From the NCBI GenBank assembly GCA_003427395.1, contig BFEA01000489.1, positions 1,156,505 through 1,176,983 of the forward strand: DNA of 20,479 bases, read 5' to 3'. Below the pieces are notes generated by a model. It was not told the DNA's origin. It did not search any database and worked only from the letters and a program-made list of their open reading frames with translations. The stretch's first letter is position 1, and the number at the start of each line of letters is the position of its first letter. Position numbers and translations under genes: made by a program. Below, piece after piece: positions 7,817-16,478 of this stretch. This stretch comes from Chara braunii (lineage: Eukaryota > Streptophyta > Charophyceae > Charales > Characeae).

Positions 7817-8231
7817 TTATTTAATTTTCACATGAAATTCTCGCAGGTTCAGTGTCTTCGCCCAATCTCCAATAACCTCAAATCCTGCGGTGTTCGCCTC
7901 CGGCAGTACCCATGCCTTGACATCTTCACCAAGGCATGAGGTGGTGAACGTTACTTGGCTATCTTCGCCTATAAGGGTGGTTGAACAGTAAGTCTGAATT
8001 TTAGCAATCCACCAAAAGGTTTCCTCTTTTTTTCCCAGTGTAGGTGAACGACAATTTTATTTTTTCCCTTTCCCTTATCTTAGAGTTCTCTGCCTCAGTG
8101 AGGCGTTTGACCTCCATGGCATCCTTCAACAATTTTTCTTCCTTCGATTTTTCTTCTTTATTTTTTTTTTTCCTCTTCTTCAACCACCTTGCTTTTTCTT
8201 TTGAATAAGTTGGTTGTCGTGTGGAGTTCAA
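7817..8231 (-). pseudogene. Gag relic: charged N-terminus plus capsid segment (element B)
   Basis: From ATG at 8231 the minus frame encodes a Lys/Glu-rich, probably coiled-coil stretch (ARWLKKRKKKNKEEKSKEEK, LLKDAMEVKRLTEAENSKIR) ending at 8001. A one-base shift near 8020 leads into a second frame: FWWIAKIQTYCSTT, DSQVTFTTSCLGEDVKAWVL, then FEVIGDWAKTLNLREFH, ending at TAA 7817-7819. The pattern of W-I-A-K-I...V-F..S.L.G...W matches the capsid part of Ty3-type Gag (retrotransposon gag family). The family role is forming the virus-like particle. The recognition of CA is by motif spacing and is moderately sure. Confidence 0.7.
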
Positions 8232-8753
8232 TTAATTTTAGTCTCAAGGTAGTCAAGATACAACATTATATTCTGAATTAAGGATGCCAAATCAGTTCTC
8301 GATCCGACATTATAACAGAGCTACTCCGTCAATGATGACTTTTGTTTGCGTCAGATGTCAAGCCGCCAGTCAGATGACATATTTGTATCTTGATTACAAC
8401 AATTGATTCTTCAGACTGCATTTGCGGTACTAAAAAAGATCTGCTCCAACTTATTTTGTCTTTTCTCATTGCATAAATCAAGTCTTTCTCTCCCTTGATG
8501 TGGGATGCTAACGATTTTCGAAAGGCATTGCAGCGAGCCTAATAAAAAACAACTTTGTATTTCTGATCGGGTTGGGCTTGGTCGTAGCCGTTCTGTTCAC
8601 TGTTTTGGTCGTTTGCCTGAGCCCGAAACCTCCCAGACTGTTCTTTGACATTTAACACGAACTATTATGTTCCTTATACCTTTAAACAACACAATTTATT
8701 TTTTCGTCTATTGCTTTTATATCTATCATATAGTTTAGGGTTAAGAAACTAGA
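8232..8753. other. Spacer between divergent gag relics B and C
   Basis: About 520 bp of AT-rich DNA separate the gag start of element B (minus) from the gag start of element C (plus). It would be expected to hold the 5' leaders or LTRs of two elements. I could not find a primer-binding site resembling plant initiator-Met (TGGTATCAGAGC) on either strand, nor TG...CA ends. No gene is visible. Confidence 0.4.
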
Positions 8754-9840
8754 ATGGCAGAGGTGAAGATGGAAGTTGTTAAACGCGGAAAAACATCCAC
8801 GCCTTACAGAGAGGGATAAGTGAAAACAAAAGTAGAGAATCCGATGGATGCCGCCCTCCGAGCAACAAAAAAACCTTTTGCCAAAGCTCAGAGGGAAGTG
8901 GAGAGAATTGAAAGAGAAAATTGAGAAGTAGTCTGAATACAAGAGATTGCAGTCACGCAAGCTTAGCTACTGGAGAGCTTTGAGAAGGCAAAACTGATGG
9001 ACGCATTTTTAAGGTCGTTCAGAAGCTTGCATCGTGGGTCCTACTGGAATCCATTGATATGAGGAACGTTTTCACAGCATGGGATGACCGGGTCACAACA
9101 ATCGAGACCAGACTGACTTCAATGAAACCACCCTACAATGACTGTCAGATGCCTTTGTCAAGTAGTTCCCAACTTCCCACCTCGTCCTACTCCAACTCCT
9201 CCACCCACTCCTCCCCCTACTCCTCCACCCACTCCTCCCCCTACTCCTCCACCCACGCCCCCACCTCCACAGGACCACAAGAACACAGGACCACAAGAAC
9301 AACGGGGACCCCATTCTGACAAAGTGCCCACACTGGGACCAAGTTCTCGCCATGCACAACTTGAACAACGGTTTCCCAAGATGACCCAACCGGAGAAGTT
9401 CAGTGGGGAAGACCCCAAAGTAAATGTCTCGATTGGATAACTCAAATGAGGTCTTACCTTAGGGGTACACCTGTCCAAAACCGGACAAGGTAGGAGTCAC
9501 AGTGGCCCTTCTGGCAAGGACTCTCTTGAAGTGGGTAACTTATGAGGCCAACAAGGCCCAAAAGCAGTTAGATGATTGGATTGTTGCGATGGGTTTGAAC
9601 ACCATCTTTCGGGGTCAGAAACAAGGTTTGCTGACAAGTAGAAGTCACCCACGATCCAAAATAAGAAAACAAACTACAAAGTCGATCACTTAGTGTACAA
9701 CTTCACTAGAAAATTGCAATTTATTGCATTCTTACTGTCCCGAGGAGCGTCGACCCACCACCTACTCAACAAATAACCATCGAAAGTGGACGGTTTTGGG
9801 GAATGCGATGACTTCCCTTGCTGATCGTGCTCCTACTGAT
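8754..9840 (+). pseudogene. Element C: Ty3-type gag relic with proline-rich linker
   Basis: From ATG 8754 the frame reads MEVVKRGKTSTPYREG to a TAA at 8817, then ALRATKKPFAKAQREVERIE to a TGA at 8922. This is a charged helical N-terminus like that of element B. A second frame adds AWDDRVTTIETRLTSM (9079-9126), a (PPTPPPTP)n linker, and KMTQPEKFSGEDPKV. The capsid start then reads DWITQMRSYLRGTPV, and a one-base loss near 9476 shifts to KPDKVGVTVALLARTLLKWV, continuing to QLDDWIVAMGLNT (9502-9600). This resembles the retrotransposon gag domain. Beyond 9700 the similarity fades. No protease or pol follows. Confidence 0.75.
9187..9272 (+). repeat. 24-bp minisatellite encoding PPTPPPTP
   Basis: The 24-bp unit beginning CCACCCACTCCTCCCCCTAC starts at 9201 and 9225, with a diverged third copy at 9249 and a partial one to the left. 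The unit is in-frame and codes for eight residues. It forms the flexible proline-rich linker in the element C gag. On the opposite strand it produces a spurious glycine-rich frame. Confidence 0.9.
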
Positions 9841-10394
9841 ACTGTGAGAGCATAGCATCCGGTGCTGCATGTACACACACCACCACATCATCATCAGCTG
9901 TAGAAGTAACATCAGGAAAAGAAAAAACTCGTGTCACATAACTGTAACAATGAACAACAATTTTCGTACGTTTTGTTGCATCTGCTGCTGACATTACATA
10001 TAAACCTGCATGATACATCTACGATTTTGAATATGAACTTTATATTCTTATTCCTTTCTACAGGAGAAATATTATTTTTTTCTTTACACCTGAAGTGAAC
10101 AGTGATTTTCGAATGATGCCCCCTCACCAGGCCCAACAGAAATAGTTGGGTATTAAAACTGGGAAGCGCACGTTTAGTGTAGGCTGTCTCTCTCCCGAAT
10201 GTTCAAATACAAGTACATAGCAGATGAGAGCCATATGGTAATTTTTTTTTTTTCTTTTCTTTTTGTTAAGGCGTGTTCATGACTTGTTTTGCCATTCTTC
10301 TTGTTAGTATCGTTTTATTCTTTTTTCTACCCGGAGTACCATAGATCTAGTTAGAAGAAAAAAATAAAAAACTGCAATCTTTACCAGAACCATT
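9841..10394. other. AT-rich region, nothing recognised
   Basis: Oligo-T and oligo-A runs and short chance frames on the minus strand (9833-10136). I see no coding similarity, repeat or RNA signature. Confidence 0.5.
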
Positions 10395-10830
10395 CACCAA
10401 ATGCGCAAAATGAGAAGGAATCTTGAACCACAACATGGGTAGATGCGCAACTATATTTTTTTACTTTTATGTAACAATATTTTTCCCCTTATTGGTAGTC
10501 TACGTTGGGCCTTGGTTCCAACACTCAACAAATATGCAAAATAGGAATGGATGTCATGTCTAAACATGACAAGATACACCACTGTGTTTTTTTTCTCAGG
10601 GGTAGCCTCATTAGTGCAATGGCTTAGGGCATACTCTCTAGAGTCTCTATATTCGAGTCTCCGCTAAAACATAGGAAGTTGTATCGATTTTTTTCTTTCA
10701 CTTTTTGATAGCTAGCATTGAGGCTTGGCTCCATCCGAGTCTCCATCTCAAAAATGAGAAAATACACAGTTGTTTTCTTTTTTTTTGGGAGCGTAGTGGG
10801 TTAGGGCGTACTTCTAGTTGAATTTCCTTT
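10395..10830 (+). repeat. Degenerate repeat family with tRNA-like A/B boxes
   Basis: CACCAAATGCGCAAAAT at 10395 recurs as CAACAAATATGCAAAAT at 10526, each followed by a diverged tract and then an ACTATATTTTTTT or ACTGTGTTTTTTTT block. A third weaker copy ends AAAATACACAGTTGTTTTC near 10760. After the second and third T blocks come similar segments, GGCTTAGGGCATACTCTCTAG at 10621 and GGGTTAGGGCGTACTTCTAG near 10797. TAGTGCAATGG at 10612-10622 fits an A box, and ATTCGAGTC at 10651-10659 is one base off a B box. This suggests old, tandem SINE-like copies. Confidence 0.45.
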
Positions 10831-11018
10831 GTTTTTTTCCGAAACTTGTTTTTTCCCTTTTCTTATATGGTGTTTCATGCAGGCGTACTCTTCGGGGTCC
10901 GCTTATTAAATTAATTGTTGTTTTAGTATCAACAAAAATTATTATGTTGATCTACTATTATATAATTTATTTTAAAATTTAAATGATTTTATGCTTGTTC
11001 TTTTGATTCACAAATGTC

Positions 11019-12153
11019 GTGATGGACAACGGAGCACGTAATCCAAGTGATGGTACACATCACACGTCACACAATCTTCCATTTACAAGTGTGGTTGCAG
11101 ACATGGGGAGAAATAATGCTTCATCATCCTCTCCTCACATGGCAAGCATCCTTCAAGAGATAAACAGAAATGCGATTATGCCGGAGTCCATTAGGCAGTT
11201 GATGAACGAGGTGTCCTCCTTGAAGGAACAATTATTTGCTACTACGTGACAACAACCTCCTCGGGCAACATGTGATAGCCATGATGTTGTGGTTTTGGGG
11301 GATTGAGCCACGGATGGACAGTCGGGAGGACAGGACTGCCACTTTCAACTTCGATGGTCGTCTATACAAGGAAAAAGACATTGCACGCATGCGTTATCAA
11401 TAGCGCTATCCTCCTCGGGGTTCTACCGATCCGACACATCCACCTCCTCCTGCAGCATGTCGTGGTCGGAACAAGAAGATTGTTGAGGATGCTAATATGA
11501 TAAAAAAACATGTGAGCAACAACCTAGTTACACGACTTGTGGCTGAGGATGACGAGTTTTATATCGAGAAAATTGATGGTGTTCGTAATGAGGATGAGCT
11601 CACCACACCTAATTCAGCCTCTGCGCACATGAGGGGAGTTGTGGAAAGAGACCTCATTCCACATCTTAGTCAAGAATTTACAAATATGGATTCTTTTCGA
11701 GCCCACATGGTGCGATATGCAGTGACTAGCAATTTTGAGTATGTGATTACGAGATCTCAAAAAACATGATTCGGCGCTAGTTGCACAACCTCTGGAGTGT
11801 CGCATTGTTGTAGACGAGTTGAAGTTGCGCAATCATCATGCGGGGAACAAATAATTGCAAGTACGGTGCGTGAGAATCCTACATTAACGTGTAAACTTTT
11901 CAAAGCAGACGTTCATCGTACCACGTCACAACAAATTTCATACGATATGGTGTATGTGGCTTTGGATTATGCAATGAAGCTAATCAATGGCGGCCAAGAG
12001 GAGGAATATAAACATTCGCGCATATATTGTAAAATGTTGGAAGCTCGTATGCCGGGAACAATCACGACTGTAGATTGTGATGACTCATCATGTTTCCTTC
12101 GTTGTTTTTGGGATTTCGGTGCATGTCTTCAAGGCTATGCACATTATCGGTAA
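11019..12153 (+). pseudogene. MULE transposase N-terminal and MuDR-type DNA-binding region
   Basis: The first frame (ATG at 11022) encodes a Ser/Asn-rich start and a short helical segment (ESIRQLMNEVSSLKEQLF), with a TGA at 11247. The next frame carries RMDSREDRTATFNFDGRLYK, a TAG at 11401 and RYPPRGSTDPTHPPPP. It continues to FTNMDSFRAHMVRYAVTSNF with FEYVITRSQK. That is the F-x5-F-x7-YA pattern of MuDR-family DNA-binding domains. After a stop at 11767 the frame 11797-12153 gives DVHRTTSQQISYDMVYVALD and MLEARMPGTITTVDCDD, the helical stretch and the pre-catalytic strand usual before the first Asp of MULEs. The expected zinc-binding Cys/His residues are blurred by frameshifts. Confidence 0.75.
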
Positions 12154-12321
12154 GTCATAGTCATTGATGTGTGTCATTTGTTCGGAAGGAATAAGGTGGT
12201 ATTGTTAACGACAACTGGATATGACGCAATGGGGAGGTTATACCCCATTGCGTTTGATGTGGCACCAGTTTAGAATGCTAATTCTTACACCACCCCAAGT
12301 GATAAAGATGACATTGTATGA
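12154..12321 (+). pseudogene. MULE DDE transposase core, N-terminal block only
   Basis: In the same frame past a TAA at 12151 comes VIVIDVCHLFGRNKVVLLTT, with the first catalytic Asp at 12166-12168, and then GYDAMGRLYPIAFDVAPV. This matches the strongly conserved D-x-x-H-L...G-x-D-x-x-x-x-x-x-P-x-A-F block of plant Mutator transposases. A TAG at 12271 and a TGA at 12319 close it. The second Asp and Glu blocks and the SWIM zinc finger are absent. The next recognisable segment is the C-terminal knuckle 60 bases later, so an internal deletion of roughly a few hundred codons is inferred. Confidence 0.85.
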
Positions 12322-12379
12322 GCGACGAAAAAATTTGCGCATTAAGTCATGTATTGAAGGGAACAAAGGCCAACAGAGA

Positions 12380-12421
12380 TGCAGCAGGTGCAAGGAGCAT
12401 TGGCACAAGGTAAGGACGTGC
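12380..12421 (+). other. CCHC zinc knuckle of the MULE transposase
   Basis: CSRCKEHWHKVRTC has exact CX2CX4HX4C spacing. Plant MULE transposases commonly carry such a knuckle C-terminal to the SWIM finger. It lies in the open frame 12221-12523. Confidence 0.85.
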
Positions 12422-12551
12422 CCTTATCCTACAGGGAGTCTCAGACCACTTCAAGTCGATGACGATAAGTCGACAACAATGTCGTCACTTATGAGGTCAT
12501 ATCATAGGGTTAATGAGTGGTGACCAGATAGGCACAGAGCGGCAGGTCAAA

Positions 12552-13205
12552 AAATATCGTAAGGGAGGACGTCCTAAGTGAGTATTGCCCCAACATTTCA
12601 GACGGTCGAGAGACAAATCACACATCGACATTCATGAGGAGGATAACGATCAGGGTGTTCTAAGCAGTGAAGGCATTTATATTGGTTGCGAAAATTTCGA
12701 GGGTGGGTTCGATATTGTTCACAATACATACTTTGAAGTGCATTGTTTGAATAATGCTGATGATCATGGTATGCAGGTGATGCTAGATGGTAACAACCGA
12801 CGCACTCCTACACTACTGCGGCGTTCTTTAGGGCTTGAATTTCTCTCTTTTTCACGGAGTACCGTTGTTTCTGAGGTCACCATTGACACGAGCGCTTGTC
12901 ACATTGATGTTATTCGTGACATTTTTCCGTTCCAGTTGACTGATTGTGAGGGCAATGGACTTGCTAACATTGCTTGTCATGTAGAGAGTGATGAGGCCAT
13001 TTACAACTTAGATGCAAGAAGGCAAATTAATGAGCCGGTGGATGTCATGAACATGCACCACACAGATAAATGTGCTGACACCATCTCTAACGAGAGGCAT
13101 GACACTTATGGAGCGGGAAGTTTACGAGGACGTCCTCGTAAAGGATGTCCCCAAATACTGTCACCCATAGACAACGCACATACAACAGGTGCATCGTGCG
13201 AGTGA
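12552..13205 (+). pseudogene. MULE C-terminal region with two AT-hook-like motifs
   Basis: The frame reads KKYRKGGRPK (12552-12575), a TGA at 12576, and then a 206-residue open stretch to 13205. That stretch is acidic and otherwise unrecognised (SEGIYIGCENFEGGFDIV, CHIDVIRDIFPFQL), and it ends near GSLRGRPRKGCP. GGRPK and RGRPRKG carry the GRP core of AT-hooks, which bind the minor groove of AT-rich DNA. Together with the knuckle they suggest a DNA-binding tail. The middle part could be a fused or extended domain, for which I have no family name. Confidence 0.55.
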
Positions 13206-15096
13206 TTGAGACCACCACAAAACAGAATGGATCATAATCATGATACACTTGCAACGTGGCAAAGGACATTTCAAATGCGCACATAGGTCAAGGAGATTTT
13301 TTAGGGTTGTGTAGTACCCTCCTCCAGTTTTGTCTTTTTTTTTCCTTCTCATGAAACAAAGATCCAATCTACTTGTGGGTAGCAGTTTGTGCCGAGAACA
13401 GGGCCCAACATTTGGAGACCAAAATGTGATACCGTGATCATTACCTGACCTCAGCGGAGAATATGTTGTAGAACAACCCTGGATTTCAAGACTCACCTAG
13501 ATTTGTTTGAATTTTTGTATTGTAGTCTATAGGGATACGGTGATGTTCTACAGATATAAAACATATTGTGTATAAACATTTTGTTATGTGAAAAACTTTG
13601 AGCCTTATTAGATGTATATGAAACATAACATTGTGGATAAGAAAATTTTGTTAATAAGAAGCTCTGGCGAAAGTTTGACCCTTATGAGACTTTTTTGTGA
13701 TCATGTCTATAAGACCTTACGTAGGCATTTTCAATATTTATTAAGAAAATTCCCCGATTGTTATATCTTGTGTTCTCATTATGTTTCACTGCCAAGCTAC
13801 CAAAGTAGTCGGGAACCACTTGCCTGGCCGAGCCAAAAAATATTTAAGAAAAAAAAAAACAGCGATGATTTTTTATTTTACATGTCACCCTAAGGCAAAA
13901 AGGTTTATTTTTTTTCTGCATAAGAATGTATTTTTTTTCGATTTTTTCTTTTTCCCTTCCACCCAAGCAAAAATGACGATCTAGGAGTTTTCGCTAGTAG
14001 CTTATTTCGACTCTCGTTTTCTAGCTTGATGATAGTGTATGTTTGGTGCAGAGGGTACGGAAGAATAGTTTTTTCTAGGAGCTTTGGCACATCGCACGAC
14101 GACCGACACCGCGGTTTAAAGTCGTCGAGAAGAGCGAAAGTTTGAGACTACCAAGCAGACAACTCTCCTACTCTAGCGCCTTCTGACGTGTGTTGGGTGC
14201 GAGATGTCATGTGCCCGAAACACGCTATTATATATCAAGTTCGGTGCGTTGGGGCGTGCTTGGTCTCTTGATATGCAACCTTGGTAGTACAACTTTTTTA
14301 CTTATAATTAGAGTGTCTCTGTTCGACTGCTGCTCAACTTGTTGGCTATTTCATTGCGACTTGCCTTACGAGGAAAGGAGACGACCTACTTGGTGACCAT
14401 TGTGTTTTCGAAAGGCCGGCGACAACGGTAACATTCTGGTTTGCGTCCCTAGGCCACTTTTCCTTTCTAATCAAGAATATTTAAGGGTGGTATATTGGGA
14501 TGACGAACTGAACTGTCGTTGTTTAAGTGCAGATTGGGCACTGTAATGGAGTTGACGTGCTAATTGGCACAATATATTTACTGATGTGACATTGTATTTG
14601 TCTTCATGGATAGGTTCAATATTCTTTATGTTGTGAGGTGTAGGATGTCCTTCCTTTTTAGGGTTGTAGCTTTTTTCGTGGCTTTTGTGCTCTTAATTAC
14701 TTCGTTGTATTGAACCTGTCATCAGTAAATGATTACTCAGGTTTTTCTTAAAGTACTTAGTGTGCATAGGATAGTTAGGATATGATCTAGCACGCAATCA
14801 TAATGACAATTTTCTTTTCTATATTTGTGTGAAGTTTATAACGCACTTTCTCTTTTACGATTGTAGTATTTTTCTGTTGATTTGGTGCTTTATTTTTCTT
14901 ATTTTCTTCATCACTAGTAAGGGATCCTTGTCATTGTGTTTGCTACCTGTGAGGCTGTGAATGATTGGATTGAAAACCATTTAGGAGGTCGTGAAACACG
15001 GCAAGTAGTAGTAGTAGTAGGAGGAGGACGAGAGCAAAAAGGAGAGAAAAATCTAAAATCCAACCTACAATCACTATTTTCACTACTCAAGGACTG
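13206..15096. other. AT-rich region without recognisable gene
   Basis: I see only short chance frames in all six frames, oligo-A/T tracts around 13836-13960 and a GTA trinucleotide tract at 15005-15022. A TATATAT-like run at 14227 lies downstream of a GC-richer stretch (14095-14225), but no coding sequence follows. No transposon protein motif was found. Confidence 0.55.
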
Positions 15097-16178
15097 TTGA
15101 AATTAGAAGTCGTCACACAGGATACTCACTGGTGTGATGTACACAAATGGTACGGTCATCCTTTGATCAATGGCCGCTGCCTGGAGAACGTCCCTTCAGA
15201 ACAGTGTCCTGAAATCTTGAGAGTTGTCAAACTGGGAGAGCAAAAATGGGGTTCCCCTTCACAAGAACGATTTCAGACAACCAAGGATGTTCACATGCAG
15301 AATGCTGGCGACGCCTTGAAATGGACAGATCGTAGAGTCATTAATCATGTTGACATTCCCAAAAGAGGAAGGACAATGCATAACTTCCCTTACCATAGAG
15401 AAGGAGGCTTGAGTGGTGGAGGCGGAGAGGGGGGGGGGCGAGTAGAAGGGGGCGGGGGGTGGACCGGGTTATTGACCGGGCTGGTCTGAGTGAAGTAGGG
15501 GTGGCAGGGGGAGAGCAATCGAGTGATGATGATAAAACTGGAGGATAACAACCTGATGGCACTGCCAACTCAAATGCAGGCTCATGGACAGATGTCCAAC
15601 CACTGGCAATCAGGATTGAACGAGGAATTGTTACATCAGATCCTTGAAGGTATGCATGAAGGTGAACGTCTCGATGACCATTGTCACTCCACAATGGCTC
15701 CATTTATGGTTTTCTCACTGATTCTTGCATGGTCTGGAGAAGAACTTCGTTTGTTGACAGCCATGCAATTGAATCAAATCTTGCATATCCCTCACATCTC
15801 TCTCCCCACAGAACCTGCCATTGCGGATTGATTACTACGATACAGAAATGGTTAGGATCTGGTTATTGAATTCGTGAATGACCTAAAGTCCACTAGATTA
15901 AGATACCCAAAACACTGTTAACTGGTTAGGAGATATCCCTGATTTTCCTCTTTGTTGATGCTCGTCAAACGGAAAACATTGTTGAGGTCGCCAACAAGCC
16001 CCCAGCACGTTGGATCCCGTTGAGACTTTTTGCCAATCCTAATATGGTCTGTGCCACCACACAGGGAGACATCTTGACGACAAAAGTGCTCCATGAGGTC
16101 AACCTTTGCATGCCACCCAAATTCAAATTGTTTGAACCTGGTTTTGCAGGCCTTATGATGCAGAAATGGGTTGAATAA
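15097..16178 (+). pseudogene. Unidentified broken coding region
   Basis: I do not recognise this protein. The first open stretch, 15097-15350, has a C/H-rich segment (HWCDVHKWYGHPLINGRC) that could be a degenerate metal-binding knuckle. It then runs into a G-rich tract (15418-15470). Further right, coding-like fragments alternate between frames. They are SWTDVQPLAIRIERGIV near 15580-15635, a frame with DLVIEFVNDLKSTRLRYPKH near 15855-15915, and a clear open stretch 15930-16178 without an ATG. The last contains VDARQTENIVEVANKPPARW, IPLRLFANPNMVCATTQGD, ILTTKVLHEVNLCMPPKF and ends MMQKWVE. The amino-acid composition is globular. It may be a relic of a transposon ORF or of a host gene. Plus strand only. 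Confidence 0.5.
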
Positions 16179-16275
16179 CTTTTAATTGCGTTCTTTTCTT
16201 TCTTTTTAATTTTCATCATTTTTTTTTTCTTCTCTTTTCATTGGTCTCTATCTAGTCTGTTTCTATGTAGCGCAG

Positions 16276-16381
16276 CGTACGAAAACGGGCCGTCCGTACG
16301 GCGCATACGGTCCTCCATACGGCCCCCAAGGGGCCGTACGGGGTGTACGTACGACCGTACGAGCTGTTTCGGCGGTCCGCC
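16276..16381. repeat. CGTACG-rich palindrome cluster
   Basis: The 6-bp palindrome CGTACG occurs at 16276, 16295, 16335, 16348 and 16356, twice extended to CCGTACGG (16294 and 16334). Two related CATACGG sites lie between. A perfect hairpin GGCGG-T-CCGCC follows at 16371-16381. The base composition jumps from T-rich to GC-rich at about 16265, marking the left boundary of the GC-rich element D region. Confidence 0.8.
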
Positions 16382-16459
16382 TTAGGGGGGCTCTCACATG
16401 TGAGGGCATGGGGGGGGTGAGAGTGTCAGGGCCTACCCCCCAAAGTAAAAAAGAAATGC

Positions 16460-16476
16460 AAAAAAAAAAAAAAAAA
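16460..16476 (+). repeat. 17-base poly-A run
   Basis: The run sits between the GC-rich palindrome region and the first coding frame of element D, and could mark an insertion junction. A preceding A-rich stretch (16446-16456) makes slippage equally likely. Confidence 0.8.
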
Positions 16477-16478
16477 GT

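Larger units (their letters stand above)
6362..8231 (-). mobile_element. Element B: old Ty3/gypsy relic on the minus strand
   Basis: Reading leftward on the minus strand, the order is a charged gag N-terminus (8231-8001), a capsid segment (8030-7817), protease (7342-7001), a PR-RT linker (6945-6700) and the N-terminal half of RT (6658-6362). That is the Ty3/gypsy order. The copy is AT-rich and more diverged than element A, with Ser to Pro at the protease active site and several stops. It ends within RT before the YLDD motif. To its left, after a short AT-rich gap, lies the right end of the region following element A. Confidence 0.85.
11019..13205 (+). mobile_element. Mutator-like (MULE) transposase relic
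   Basis: Several broken plus frames together give the layout of a plant MULE transposase. They are an N-terminal region, a MuDR-type DNA-binding part (LSQEFTNMDSFRAHMVRYAV), the pre-catalytic segment, the first catalytic Asp block, a deletion of most of the DDE and SWIM regions, a CCHC knuckle and a C-terminal region with two AT-hook-like motifs. Stops occur at 11247, 11401, 11767, 12151 and 12271. I do not see terminal inverted repeats of the long Mutator type at either side. The copy is dead, and it is AT-rich like its surroundings. Confidence 0.85.

Noticed and set aside
9093-9478. Glycine/arginine-rich minus-strand ORFs
   Set aside because: Antisense of the proline-coding 24-bp minisatellite in element C gag.
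13087-13496. Minus-strand ORFs of 65 and 111 residues
   Set aside because: They overlap the MULE C-terminus and noncoding sequence and show no motif.
15005-15022. GTA trinucleotide tract as a regulatory element
   Set aside because: A simple microsatellite with no adjacent gene support.
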